NCBI GenBank assembly: GCA_021371875.1
Contig: JAJFVH010000069.1
Coordinates: forward strand, 1 to 45,766
Direction: 5' to 3'
Length of the DNA stretch: 45,766 nt
Origin: Bacteroidales bacterium
GTDB taxonomy: Bacteria > Bacteroidota > Bacteroidia > Bacteroidales > Paludibacteraceae
Made by a program: the position numbers and the translations under genes. The notes beneath the pieces are model-generated. The model was not told where the DNA came from, did no database searches, and saw only the letters and a list, made by a program, of their open reading frames with translations. The first letter of the stretch is position 1; every line of letters starts with the position of its first letter. Shown one piece after another: positions 28,979 through 37,291 of this stretch.

Positions 28979-29890
28979 TTAAATATCATAAATAGTCATA
29001 TCCTCGCCTAAAACGGTGTTTTCGAAGACAGCTTTTGCTTCATTCAGCAATCCGCTTTTGTTGGTATATCGTGCTGAATAATGTCCGATAATCAGTTTTC
29101 CCACGTTGGCTTTCAGGGCAATAGTGGCGGCTTGTCCGGCAGTGGAATGTTGTGTGTTTTTAGCCCGGACAAGTTCATCATCCATGAATGTGGCTTCATG
29201 GTAGAGGCAATCAACGCCTTCGATCAGGGGAATGATTTTTTCATAATAAGCCGTGTCCGAACAATAAGCAAAACGCTTGGGTTTTTCGGGAGCCGTAGTC
29301 AGTTTTTCGTTCGGAACAACTTCACCCTCTTCGGTTTCAAAATTATCACCTTGTTTTATTTTGGGGATTCTCCATATTGGAATTTTATAAAAATCAATCA
29401 TTTCACGGATGATATGACGGTCACGCGGTTTTTCCTCAAATAAAAACCCGCAACTTGGCACCCTGTGTTTCAATGGGATTGAATAAACCTGAACCGTACG
29501 ATCTTCGTAAACCAATTCGTGAACTTTGGGATTGAGAGCATGAAAAATAACCTTAAAAGGCAATCCTTCGCAAAAAAAATACAATTGGGGTTCCATGATT
29601 TTTTCGAGTTCAGGAGCAGCATGAATATGCAAATCGGCAGTGCGATTAAGCATGCCAAAACTCGATATTAAACCGATAAGGCCAAAAACATGATCGCCAT
29701 GCAAATGTGAAATGAAAATATGCCCTAACCGATTTGTTTTAACATTCATTTGCCGCATACGGATTTGGGTTCCCTCGCCGCAATCGATCATGAATTGCTT
29801 CTCACGCATTTCAAGAATTTGTGAAGTGGGAAAATTACTCTTGGTCGGAAGTGCCGATCCGCAGCCTAATATAGTGAGTGTTGTTTTCAG
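28979..29890 (-). CDS. rnz: ribonuclease Z, probable CTG start
   Basis: A metallo-beta-lactamase-fold endonuclease that trims tRNA 3' ends. The metal motif SHLHGDH is present, with later SDTAYYEKI and GHYSARY segments. The first ATG (29809) would cut off the N-terminal strand that the family needs. Upstream of it the same frame reads LKTTLTILGCGSALPTKSN, the standard RNase Z N-terminus, back to a stop at 29911. No ATG, GTG or TTG occurs between that stop and the conserved strand. I place the start at CTG 29890 (303 residues, normal length); ATT at 29905 is the alternative. The stop belongs to the GNAT gene, 18 bases upstream in the same frame. Confidence 0.85.
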   Translation of the reverse strand: MKTTLTILGCGSALPTKSNFPTSQILEMREKQFMIDCGEGTQIRMRQMNVKTNRLGHIFISHLHGDHVFGLIGLISSFGMLNRTADLHIHAAPELEKIMEPQLYFFCEGLPFKVIFHALNPKVHELVYEDRTVQVYSIPLKHRVPSCGFLFEEKPRDRHIIREMIDFYKIPIWRIPKIKQGDNFETEEGEVVPNEKLTTAPEKPKRFAYCSDTAYYEKIIPLIEGVDCLYHEATFMDDELVRAKNTQHSTAGQAATIALKANVGKLIIGHYSARYTNKSGLLNEAKAVFENTVLGEDMTIYDI

Positions 29891-29908
29891 GGTTGGCTGG
29901 TTAATAGG

Positions 29909-30457
29909 TTAATTAGCTGAAATAAAATCTTTTTTCAGTAGGGCAAAAATTTTTAAATCGACAAATCCCCGGTTATGAAGCTCGCCATCACGCTCAATGC
30001 CTTCAAAACCGAAACCAAGCCTTTCGGCAACTTTCCCGCTTTTAGTATTTTCCGTTGCGGCCTTAAGTTGAACGCGATTCACTCCGAGTATTTCAAAGGC
30101 ATAATCAATCAACTTTTTACACGAACGGGTAATTATACCTTTATGTTGAAAAGTTTCGGACAACCAATAACCTATTTCTGTTTTTTTATTTGCCAAATCA
30201 GTATCCTTAAGCCCGACCAAACCGGCAAAAGTATCTTTATAATAAACGGCGCAAGTTATATTAATCCGATCGGAATTCAGATAATCCGCCACAAATCTTC
30301 GTGTAGAACCAATATCATTTGTCAGGTCAACAAATGGCAACCATTCTCCCAGATAACTACGTTCGTTATCAATTGTACTGAAAATAGCTTCCACATCTTC
30401 CAATCCAATCTCTTTCAAACGTATATCCTCATCAACAATTAGTTCTCTGCATTCCAT
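29909..30457 (-). CDS. GNAT N-acetyltransferase, RimL/YdaF-like
   Basis: A 182-residue acetyl-CoA-dependent acetyltransferase. It shows the RimL-type pattern: IRLKEIGLEDVEAIFSTID at the start, FAGLVGLKDTD, EIGYWLSETFQHKGI where the acetyl-CoA loop lies (Q/RxxGxG/A, here FQHKGI), and NRVQLKAATENTKSGKVAERLGF at the end. Relatives modify ribosomal protein N-termini or act on small molecules; the substrate is open. It sits 15 bases after lptB and its stop immediately precedes the RNase Z frame. Translation of RNase Z may be coupled to it. Confidence 0.9.
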   Translation of the reverse strand: MECRELIVDEDIRLKEIGLEDVEAIFSTIDNERSYLGEWLPFVDLTNDIGSTRRFVADYLNSDRINITCAVYYKDTFAGLVGLKDTDLANKKTEIGYWLSETFQHKGIITRSCKKLIDYAFEILGVNRVQLKAATENTKSGKVAERLGFGFEGIERDGELHNRGFVDLKIFALLKKDFISAN

Positions 30458-30472
30458 TTTTTGTTTGATCGA

Positions 30473-31225
30473 TTAAATTCTCGTTTTTTCCTTCAACTTA
30501 AAGTCTCGTCCAAGATATTTTTCACGAACCACAGGGTTATCAGCCAACTCCTGCGAAGTTCCTTTAAACAGGATTTTACCTTCGAAAAGCAGATAGGCGC
30601 GATCTGTAATGGTCAACGTTTCGTCCACATTGTGGTCAGTAATCAGGATTCCGATATTTTTATCTTTCAGTTTCCAGACAATATCCTGAATATCCTGAAC
30701 AGCAATGGGATCGACACCGGCAAAAGGTTCGTCGAGCATGATAAAGCGCGGTTCGATAGCCAGGCAACGGGCAATTTCGGTTCTACGGCGTTCACCTCCC
30801 GAAAGGCGGTCGCCAATGTTGTGGCGCACATTCTCCAGGTTAAATTCCGAAATCAGCGTTTCAAGTTTTTCTTTCTGATATGCACGGCTAAATTTGGTCA
30901 TTTCGAGCACAGACTTTAAATTGTCTTCCACGGTCATTTTACGAAAAACCGAAGCTTCCTGCGCCAGATAACCTATGCCGCTCTGAGCGCGTTTATATAC
31001 AGGATATTTGGTAATTTCCACGTCGTTCAGGAAGATTCTTCCCGAGTTCGGTGTTACCAAGCCCGTAGTCATATAAAATGTAGTAGTTTTACCTGCTCCG
31101 TTTGGACCGAGCAATCCGACAATCTCACCTTGTTTCACATTGATGGACACATCGTTTACAACGGTTCTTTTCCCGTATTTCTTATACAGGTTCTCGGTGC
31201 GAAGCACCATTCCTTCGTTTTCCAT
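30473..31225 (-). CDS. lptB: lipopolysaccharide export ABC transporter ATPase
   Basis: A 250-residue cytosolic ATPase that drives LPS transport through LptFG. I start at 31225 (MENEGMVLR) rather than the in-frame ATG at 31273, because the promoter boxes at 31244-31274 lie between them. Walker A is GPNGAGKTT, the signature LSGGERRR, and Walker [14 protein letters not shown]; the D-loop and [10 protein letters not shown] switch His are in place. The LptB-specific [14 protein letters not shown] segment follows. It opens an operon with the GNAT and RNase Z genes. No other lpt gene is in the window. Confidence 0.95.
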   Translation of the reverse strand: MENEGMVLRTENLYKKYGKRTVVNDVSINVKQGEIVGLLGPNGAGKTTTFYMTTGLVTPNSGRIFLNDVEITKYPVYKRAQSGIGYLAQEASVFRKMTVEDNLKSVLEMTKFSRAYQKEKLETLISEFNLENVRHNIGDRLSGGERRRTEIARCLAIEPRFIMLDEPFAGVDPIAVQDIQDIVWKLKDKNIGILITDHNVDETLTITDRAYLLFEGKILFKGTSQELADNPVVREKYLGRDFKLKEKTRI

Positions 31226-31243
31226 AATTCTCTGTTTGAACCG

Positions 31244-31274
31244 CAAAAGTACATTTTTTATTACGATTTTCAAA
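31244..31274 (-). promoter_or_regulatory. lptB promoter, TTTG-N19-TACTTTTG
   Basis: On the minus strand: TTTG (31274-31271), 19 bases, TACTTTTG (31251-31244). Same spacing and same -7 octamer as rpoD. Places the lptB start at 31225 or 31210, not 31273. Confidence 0.75.
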
Positions 31275-31424
31275 CAAAAGGCTATAAACTATTCAACAAG
31301 AATGTAATAAAAAAGCTAAACAAAAGCCTAACCGGGTTTTAACAATAAAAAACCAGTGACCATACCTCGTTTATGGTATGAAAAATACTGATTGAATGGT
31401 ATTTCCAGGTATTCATGTTCAATA

Positions 31425-31432
31425 TATCTTTG
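31425..31432 (+). promoter_or_regulatory. -7 box TATCTTTG for the DUF4395 gene
   Basis: Exact TAnnTTTG match, 29 bases before the ATG. About 45 bases upstream of it lies the inverted repeat CATACC/GGTATG at 31361-31380, which could bind a regulator. Confidence 0.5.
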
Positions 31433-31461
31433 CATCAAGATAATTTAAAATTATAAGAGAT

Positions 31462-31926
31462 ATGAATCCAAACGCTATTTGTCCGATTTCAAACAGTAAG
31501 ATCGACGAAAATGTTGCACGGCTGAATGCCGTTTTGACTGTTTTGTTTTTAGCTGCCTACGTACTAACCAACAATATTATACTCGTTTTATTCCTGTTTA
31601 TTGACTTCTTTTTGCGGGGAGCCGAACTTTCAAAATTCAGTCCTTTTGCCATTTTCTCAAAGTATGTTCTTGAAAGTTTCAAAGTAAAAAAGAAACCTAT
31701 CAACGCCGGACCCAAAATATTTGCAGCACGCATAGGTGTTATATTCAACTTAGGGATTGTGTTGTTTAGTTTGCTTGGCTTCTCTACCGTATCCTTCTTA
31801 TTTACCTTGATTTTTGGGTTGTGTGCCTTGCTCGAAGCGGCCTTTGGACTCTGTGTTGCATGCCGTATTTATCCCTTTGTTTACAAATTCACTTACTCAT
31901 CAAAATATGATAAGCTAAAAGTTTAA
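31462..31926 (+). CDS. DUF4395 family membrane protein
   Basis: A 154-residue integral membrane protein with four hydrophobic segments (about 24-38, 40-52, 92-108, 112-135). It has the DUF4395 marks as I recall them: an N-terminal CPIS segment just before the first helix, an R.A......SPF.......K pattern between helices 2 and 3, and a C-terminal GLCVACRIYPF. The two Cys near the ends of the chain are conserved in the family, which often neighbours rhodanese- or thioredoxin-like genes; none is here. Function unknown. Its transcript ends at a strong terminator. Confidence 0.75.
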   Translation: MNPNAICPISNSKIDENVARLNAVLTVLFLAAYVLTNNIILVLFLFIDFFLRGAELSKFSPFAIFSKYVLESFKVKKKPINAGPKIFAARIGVIFNLGIVLFSLLGFSTVSFLFTLIFGLCALLEAAFGLCVACRIYPFVYKFTYSSKYDKLKV

Positions 31927-31950
31927 GATGCTGATCTTTTTGTTCGTATT

Positions 31951-31985
31951 AAGCTATCTTCCTGAAATTGGAAGATAGCTTTTTT
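31951..31985 (+). terminator. DUF4395 gene terminator
   Basis: AAGCTATCTTCC (31951-31962), loop TGAAATT, GGAAGATAGCTT (31970-31981), running into T6. It begins 24 bases after the stop. Confidence 0.92.
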
Positions 31986-32057
31986 ACATTATAGAGAATT
32001 GTAACGAAACGCATTGAAATATTGCCTGTAATTAAAAAACATATCTAAGAAAATAGT

Positions 32058-32065
32058 TACTTTTG
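32058..32065 (+). promoter_or_regulatory. -7 box TACTTTTG for kbl
   Basis: Exact TAnnTTTG match, 76 bases before the kbl ATG. No -33 match. Confidence 0.45.
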
Positions 32066-32141
32066 TCCATTCAATATGACAAAATGATTTTCTTTCAAAT
32101 ATTTTTTTCTCTACAAACTGTAAATCATAAATACAAACATC

Positions 32142-33332
32142 ATGTACCAGCATTTTAAATCGCATCTCGAAAGCGAGTTGACCCATATCCGCGAAGCAGG
32201 CTTATTTAAAAATGAGCGCATTATTATTTCACCTCAGGGTGCAATGATCCGGATAGCCGATGGCAAGGAAGTTTTGAACTTCTGTGCCAACAATTATTTA
32301 GGCTTATCAAACAATCCAGAACTCATCAGGGCGGCTAAAAATGCTTTAGACACACACGGTTATGGCATGTCGTCGGTGCGTTTTATCTGTGGAACCCAGG
32401 ATATGCATAAAGAACTTGAGGCACGTATCGCTCATTTTTTCGGGACGGAGGACACCATTCTATACGCAGCTTGTTTCGATGCCAATGGTGGAGTTTTCGA
32501 ACCGCTTTTAACCGAAAAAGATGCTATTATTTCCGACGCGCTCAACCACGCGTCAATCATTGATGGTGTAAGGCTTTGCAAAGCTCAACGATTCCGGTAC
32601 GCGAATGCTGATATGGCTGATCTTGAAAACCAGTTAATTGCTGCTCAGTCACAACGTTTCAGGCTGATAGTAACCGATGGCGTTTTTTCGATGGACGGAA
32701 ATGTTGCTCCACTCGATAAAATATACGAATTAGCAGAAAAATACAATGCCATGGTGATGGTGGATGAATCGCATTCGGCGGGTGTGGTGGGGAAAACCGG
32801 TCGTGGCATAACCGAACTTTATAATTTAAAAGGTAAAATTGAAATAATCACCGGTACTCTCGGAAAAGCTTTCGGCGGAGCAATTGGCGGCTTCACGACC
32901 GGCAAAAAAGAAATTATCGAATTATTGCGCCAACGTTCGCGCCCGTATTTGTTTTCCAATTCTATTCCACCTTTGATAGCTGCCGCCGGAATCAGAATGT
33001 TTGAAATGATGGACGAAACCAACGAACTGCAGGAAAAATTGCACACAAACACTGCTTATTTCGTTGAGCGCATGAAAAAAGCCGGGTTCGACATCAAGCC
33101 AACCGGATCGGCCATTTGCGCCGTCATGCTTTATGATGCAAAACTGTCGCAGGAAATGGCGGCACGTTTACTTGACGAGGGAATTTATGTTACCGGATTT
33201 TATTATCCTGTTGTACCTAAAGGGCAAGCTCGTATCCGCGTTCAAATTTCAGCCGCTCACGAAACCGGACATTTGGACAAGTGTATTGCGGCGTTTACCA
33301 AAGTTGCCCATGAGTTAGGAGTCATTCAATGA
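32142..33332 (+). CDS. kbl: 2-amino-3-ketobutyrate CoA ligase (glycine C-acetyltransferase)
   Basis: A 396-residue fold-type I PLP enzyme that splits 2-amino-3-ketobutyrate with CoA to glycine and acetyl-CoA, the second step of threonine breakdown. The PLP lysine is Lys242 in TGTLGKAFGGAIGGF; earlier marks are LNFCANNYLGLSN, the GxxxxHxxLE-like DMHKELEARIAHFF, and VDESHSAGVVG (PLP-binding Asp). It is followed 187 bases later by tdh, which supplies its substrate, so the gene pair defines the role; without tdh this could have been read as another alpha-oxoamine synthase. Confidence 0.95.
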   Translation: MYQHFKSHLESELTHIREAGLFKNERIIISPQGAMIRIADGKEVLNFCANNYLGLSNNPELIRAAKNALDTHGYGMSSVRFICGTQDMHKELEARIAHFFGTEDTILYAACFDANGGVFEPLLTEKDAIISDALNHASIIDGVRLCKAQRFRYANADMADLENQLIAAQSQRFRLIVTDGVFSMDGNVAPLDKIYELAEKYNAMVMVDESHSAGVVGKTGRGITELYNLKGKIEIITGTLGKAFGGAIGGFTTGKKEIIELLRQRSRPYLFSNSIPPLIAAAGIRMFEMMDETNELQEKLHTNTAYFVERMKKAGFDIKPTGSAICAVMLYDAKLSQEMAARLLDEGIYVTGFYYPVVPKGQARIRVQISAAHETGHLDKCIAAFTKVAHELGVIQ

Positions 33333-33353
33333 TATGACTTCGTTACATTAGCC

Positions 33354-33370
33354 CTGCCTGCCGCAGGTAG
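33354..33370. repeat. small palindromic repeat in the kbl-tdh spacer
   Basis: CTGCCTGC, centre C, GCAGGTAG: an 8-bp imperfect stem (one G-T pair) with a one-base centre. It resembles GC-rich intergenic palindromes common in this phylum. Confidence 0.4.
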
Positions 33371-33462
33371 TTTGCTGTTATTTGCCTTTTGGGACATTAT
33401 TCACCGTTATTATCAGCTTATATTTTTTACTTTACAACTTTACAAACCAATATATGAAACGA

Positions 33463-33482
33463 GTCTACGCCAAAGGCGAGAC
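33463..33482 (+). promoter_or_regulatory. leader hairpin before tdh
   Basis: GTCT-A-CGCC, loop AAA, GGCG-AGAC: an 8-bp stem with one bulged A, 37 bases before the tdh ATG. Could be an RNA structure in the intercistronic region; no function assigned. Confidence 0.3.
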
Positions 33483-33519
33483 GAGTTCCATGTGACCTTA
33501 AAAAAACAATTATTTACAC

Positions 33520-34542
33520 ATGAAAGCTTTAGTAAAACTTCGTCCCGAAAAGGGAATTTGGATGGAAGATGTTCCTGTGCCACATGTAGGGATTAACGAT
33601 GTGTTGATTAAAATAAAAAAGACTGCCATTTGTGGTACCGATTTACATATTTACAAATGGGACGAGTGGTCGCAACAGACCATTAAAACGCCCATGACCA
33701 TTGGACACGAATATGTAGGTGAAATTGTAGAAAAGGGCCGGGGTGTAAAAAACATCCAGCTTGGCGATCGCGTTACCGGTGAAGGTCATATTGCCTGTGG
33801 GCATTGTCGTAACTGCAGAAGAGGGAAATTGCATGTTTGCGAAAATTCTGTCGGAGTTGGTGTTAACAGGGATGGAGCGTTTGCCGAATATCTTTCGCTC
33901 CCTGCCGAAAATGTAGTCCGGCTCGATCATCGCATTACCGACGAAATGGCCTCGATAATGGATCCGTTTGGAAATGCGACCCACACTGCCCTGTCTTTTC
34001 CGTTAATCGGCGAAGATGTGTTGATTACAGGAGCCGGACTTATCGGAACAATGGCGACAGCCATCTGCCGTTTTGCAGGAGCACGGAATATCGTGGTAAG
34101 CGACCTGAGCGACTACCGGTTAAAAATAGCAAAAAAAATGGGAGCCACGCTTACCGTTAACCCGACAAAAGGTGAAACCATAGAAGGAGCCTTGAAAGAT
34201 TTACGCATGCGCGGATTCGACATTGGTCTTGAAATGTCCGGGTCGCCCATCGCATTCGAAAGCATGATTGAGAATATGTATAACGGTTCAAAAATTGCCC
34301 TGTTGGGAATTTTACCCAACTCAACTACTGTAAAATGGGATAAAATTATTTTTAAAGCATTAACGTTGAAAGGAATTTACGGCCGTGAAATGTGGGAAAC
34401 CTGGTATCAGATGGAGCAGATGCTTATAACCGGAATTGATTTAACCCCTGTTATTACTCACCGTTTCTCTATCAACGAGTTCCAGAAAGGATTTGATATT
34501 ATGGAAAAAGGAGAATGCGGGAAAGTGATTTTAAGCTGGTAA
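33520..34542 (+). CDS. tdh: L-threonine 3-dehydrogenase
   Basis: A 340-residue zinc- and NAD-dependent medium-chain dehydrogenase oxidising threonine to 2-amino-3-ketobutyrate. The catalytic zinc set is Cys38 (AICGTDLH), His63 and Glu64 (IGHEYVG); the structural zinc set is Cys93, Cys96, Cys99 and Cys107 ([15 protein letters not shown]). These numbers coincide with the E. coli enzyme. The Rossmann GAGLIGTMA segment follows at about 170. With kbl upstream this is the threonine-to-glycine pathway. Confidence 0.97.
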   Translation: MKALVKLRPEKGIWMEDVPVPHVGINDVLIKIKKTAICGTDLHIYKWDEWSQQTIKTPMTIGHEYVGEIVEKGRGVKNIQLGDRVTGEGHIACGHCRNCRRGKLHVCENSVGVGVNRDGAFAEYLSLPAENVVRLDHRITDEMASIMDPFGNATHTALSFPLIGEDVLITGAGLIGTMATAICRFAGARNIVVSDLSDYRLKIAKKMGATLTVNPTKGETIEGALKDLRMRGFDIGLEMSGSPIAFESMIENMYNGSKIALLGILPNSTTVKWDKIIFKALTLKGIYGREMWETWYQMEQMLITGIDLTPVITHRFSINEFQKGFDIMEKGECGKVILSW

Positions 34543-34574
34543 TAAACTTAATAACTCACGTTAATCTAATAAGC

Positions 34575-34611
34575 AATAAACCCTAATTAGATCGATATGA
34601 TCAGGTTTATT
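34575..34611 (+). terminator. possible tdh terminator
   Basis: AATAAACC (34575-34582) and GGTTTATT (34604-34611) enclose a nested GATC...GATC stem. The tail is only moderately T-rich. Confidence 0.4.
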
Positions 34612-34620
34612 CATAATAAA

Positions 34621-34658
34621 AAGAGGCTGTCACAAGTTTTGTTTTGAGACAGCCTCTT
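34621..34658 (-). terminator. ahpC terminator
   Basis: AAGAGGCTGTC (34621-34631) pairs with GACAGCCTCTT (34648-34658), an 11-bp stem. On the minus strand it lies 43 bases after the ahpC stop and is followed by TTTTTATTA. It would also back up the weak tdh terminator. Confidence 0.85.
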
Positions 34659-34701
34659 CGATTAATCAAAAGGAAAGGTTTCTATTAATTCACTAACACT
34701 T

Positions 34702-35334
34702 TTATTTTTCAGACAAATAACTTGCAATACCTTCTTGCGTTGCTTTCAGGGCTTTATCCCCTTTTTTCCAGTTGGCGGGACAAACTTCTCCATATTCCTC
34801 TGTGAATTGAAGAGCATCGATTACGCGTATAATTTCTTCGACACTACGTCCGAGCGGCATATCGTTCACAACCTGATGACGAACAATCCCTGACTTGTCG
34901 ATTAAGAACAAACCTCTGTATGCTTCGGGAGCTCCCTCAAATTTAACATTCCCATCTTCGTCGTAAACTTCCTCGCCTGCCAGCACATCATACACTTTGG
35001 AGATTTCCAATGAATGGTCGGCTACAATGGGGTAATTTACTCCCTGGATACCACCCTGATTTTGTGGAGTTTGAAGCCATTTCCAGTGAGAGAAAGCCGA
35101 ATCTGTGGATGCTCCTACCAGCACGGTGTTACGTGCCTCAAATTCTGCCGCTTTTTCCTGAAATGCAATTAACTCTGTCGGGCAAACAAATGTAAAGTCT
35201 GCGGGATAGAAGAAGAACACAACATATTTTTCTCCTTCATACTGTTTCAATGAAAAATGTTCAACGATTTCCGAACCGTTTACTACTGCTTTCGTGTTAA
35301 ACACGGGCGCTTGTTTTCCTACTAATACTGACAT
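34702..35334 (-). CDS. ahpC: typical 2-Cys peroxiredoxin (AhpC/Prx1 type)
   Basis: A 210-residue thiol peroxidase reducing H2O2 and alkyl hydroperoxides. The peroxidatic cysteine is Cys51 in DFTFVCPTE, the resolving cysteine is Cys185 in GEVCPANW, and the catalytic Arg region is QVVNDMPLGRSVEEI. The disulfide partner (AhpF or another reductase) is not adjacent. It is a single gene with one of the best promoters in the window and a strong terminator, as expected for an abundant protein. Symbol is by family. Confidence 0.93.
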   Translation of the reverse strand: MSVLVGKQAPVFNTKAVVNGSEIVEHFSLKQYEGEKYVVFFFYPADFTFVCPTELIAFQEKAAEFEARNTVLVGASTDSAFSHWKWLQTPQNQGGIQGVNYPIVADHSLEISKVYDVLAGEEVYDEDGNVKFEGAPEAYRGLFLIDKSGIVRHQVVNDMPLGRSVEEIIRVIDALQFTEEYGEVCPANWKKGDKALKATQEGIASYLSEK

Positions 35335-35372
35335 ATATTCTAAATTTTAAATGATTAATTATTTTGACAGAA

Positions 35373-35403
35373 CAAAAATATATATTTAAAATGTGTAATC
35401 AAA
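35373..35403 (-). promoter_or_regulatory. ahpC promoter, TTTG-N19-TATTTTTG
   Basis: On the minus strand: TTTG (35403-35400), 19 bases, TATTTTTG (35380-35373), 38 bases before the start at 35334. Both boxes match the consensus; same 19-base spacer as rpoD and lptB. Confidence 0.72.
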
Positions 35404-35456
35404 ACATATTTGAATAGAATATATTAATCAAAAGATAGGTTTTGTCTATATCCCCA

Positions 35457-35939
35457 TCAACCCTTGTAAATTAATACCGTTGCATAAGCAGCCATGCCCT
35501 CATTCCGGCCAACAAATCCGACCTTTTCCGAAGTGGTTGCTTTGATTGAAATCGAATCGGCCTCAACATGCATGACGCCGGACAAACATTCCTGCATAGC
35601 CGGAATGTACGGATTCAGTTTGGGAGCTTCAGCACAAACCGTACAATCGGCGTTCCCGAATTCATACCCTTTTTCCCGGATTAACGACATCGTTCGTTTC
35701 AACAGCATTTTACTGTCTATATTCTTAAATTCATTGGCCGTATCGGGAAAATGAAAACCGATATCACGTAAATTTGCAGCTCCCAACAAAGCATCGCATA
35801 AAGCATGAATGAGCACATCCGCATCAGAATGGCCTGACAATCCAAGAAAATGCTCAATTTGAATTCCCCCCAACCACAATTCCCTGTTTGGGGCAAAAAC
35901 GTGCACATCGTACCCAAATCCAACTCTAATATTATTCAT
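35457..35939 (-). CDS. ispF: 2-C-methyl-D-erythritol 2,4-cyclodiphosphate synthase
   Basis: A 160-residue enzyme of the non-mevalonate isoprenoid pathway, closing the cyclodiphosphate ring. The N-terminal RVGFGYDVHVF contains zinc ligands Asp11 and His13; GLSGHSDADVLIHALCDALLGA gives the third (His) ligand and the flexible substrate loop; the C-terminal TTSEKVGFVGRNEGMAAYATVLI is the usual end. Complete. Downstream of porV but behind its terminator, so probably separately transcribed from the box at 35984-35991. Confidence 0.97.
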   Translation of the reverse strand: MNNIRVGFGYDVHVFAPNRELWLGGIQIEHFLGLSGHSDADVLIHALCDALLGAANLRDIGFHFPDTANEFKNIDSKMLLKRTMSLIREKGYEFGNADCTVCAEAPKLNPYIPAMQECLSGVMHVEADSISIKATTSEKVGFVGRNEGMAAYATVLIYKG

Positions 35940-35983
35940 ACCACTGTTATAATGATTATTTTTACCAACCGTTCTCCTTCAAA

Positions 35984-35991
35984 CAAAAATA
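35984..35991 (-). promoter_or_regulatory. -7 box for ispF
   Basis: TATTTTTG on the minus strand, 44 bases before the ispF start and immediately after the porV terminator stem. Confidence 0.45.
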
Positions 35992-36041
35992 AAAACAACG
36001 GTTGTATTATCCCGATCAGGACACATACAACCGTTGTTTTT
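35991..36041 (-). terminator. porU-porV operon terminator
   Basis: A 17-bp perfect stem: AAAAACAACGGTTGTAT (35991-36007) with its complement at 36025-36041, 17-base loop. On the minus strand it starts 33 bases after the porV stop and ends in T-rich sequence. Confidence 0.92.
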
Positions 36042-36074
36042 GTATTATTATTGCAATTTCGATGCAGCAAAAGA

Positions 36075-37214
36075 CTATCTCACTAAGTTTTTAAGTCCGA
36101 ACAAATCAAACGATAGTGAGAATCTTAAAGTCTGATCCAATGGATTTGATTGAGAGGTCGAAATCACATAACCTGCATCTAATTGGAATACATTTAATTT
36201 AAAACCGGCGCCGGCTGTAAAATATTTTCTGTTTCCTTTGTATTCATTTTCGTTGAAATAACCTGCACGAACAAAAAATTGTTTGTTGTAGGCATACTCG
36301 GCGCCAACTGACCACATAATTTCCTGCAATTCTTCCTTGGCTCCGCCAGGCGCATCGCTAAATGATTGGAACAAACCCGAAAGCATCGAAACATTGTTGT
36401 AATAATCCGGATTGTCATTTAATTTTTCGGGGTCGGGCGTTGGCACCAACAATTTATTCACATCCGCACTAAACGAAATACGTTGAAAATCGTCGATCGG
36501 ATAATCGAAAGACCCGCCTAAACGCATATTGGTCGGGATAAAACTGTTGGTTACATTTTTATCGTAGGATATTTTAGAGCCCAGATTGGAGATATTCAAA
36601 CCAAAAGATAAAATTCCTTCTCCTGTGGAAACATCGATAGGTTTTCTGTAATATCCTGCAACATCCGCGGCTACTGACATACCCGGGTACATTTCGCTTC
36701 CTCCAGCTCCATTATAACCGTTATTCAAATCGGAGTAAATAAACCGCAAGGCGACAGATGCAGAGAAAGTTTCGGAGAGCATTTGCGAATAAGCAGCATC
36801 TACAGCCATTTCAAGCGGATGTGCTGTTCCTTGTGGATAGCCTAATTGATCCATAAGCGTGATATCGCCCAAAGAAAAATAACGCAAAGATGCACTCAAA
36901 GCCTGGCGATCGGAAAATTTATAATAGCCAGAGACGTACGCCAAATCAATATCGGGAACCAACGACCTCAACCAGGGCGTGTATGACAATGAAACGCCTG
37001 CCTGGCTTTCCATGAAAACATACTTTGCCGGATTCCAGTACTGTGAATTCACATCCGGGGAAGTTGCGGCGCCAATATCACCCATACCTCCTGCGCGGGC
37101 ATCGGGTGCAATCGACAGGGATGGAACAACTGTAGAAATAGGATTTGGCTCAATGGCCATAACTCCCAAAGAGAACGATAATAAAACAGTTAATGTTAAG
37201 AGATTTTTTTTCAT
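36075..37214 (-). CDS. porV: type IX secretion outer membrane protein PorV
   Basis: A 379-residue outer-membrane beta-barrel of the type IX secretion system (FadL-like fold). It shuttles cargo from the translocon to the PorU attachment complex. Signal peptide about 1-20 (ends VMAIE). The N-terminal VPSLSIAPDARAGGMGDIGAATSPDVNSQYWNPAKY is the PorV/FadL-type plug region, and alternating amphipathic strands follow to the C-terminal FSLSFDLFGLK. It is directly downstream of porU (77 bases), the classic order in Porphyromonas. Confidence 0.95.
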   Translation of the reverse strand: MKKNLLTLTVLLSFSLGVMAIEPNPISTVVPSLSIAPDARAGGMGDIGAATSPDVNSQYWNPAKYVFMESQAGVSLSYTPWLRSLVPDIDLAYVSGYYKFSDRQALSASLRYFSLGDITLMDQLGYPQGTAHPLEMAVDAAYSQMLSETFSASVALRFIYSDLNNGYNGAGGSEMYPGMSVAADVAGYYRKPIDVSTGEGILSFGLNISNLGSKISYDKNVTNSFIPTNMRLGGSFDYPIDDFQRISFSADVNKLLVPTPDPEKLNDNPDYYNNVSMLSGLFQSFSDAPGGAKEELQEIMWSVGAEYAYNKQFFVRAGYFNENEYKGNRKYFTAGAGFKLNVFQLDAGYVISTSQSNPLDQTLRFSLSFDLFGLKNLVR

Positions 37215-37291
37215 TCGGAATTGTTTTGAGGTTGCAATATTACAACATTTATAATATAAGCTGATTGTTATAACGTATTTTTTAAATTTTA

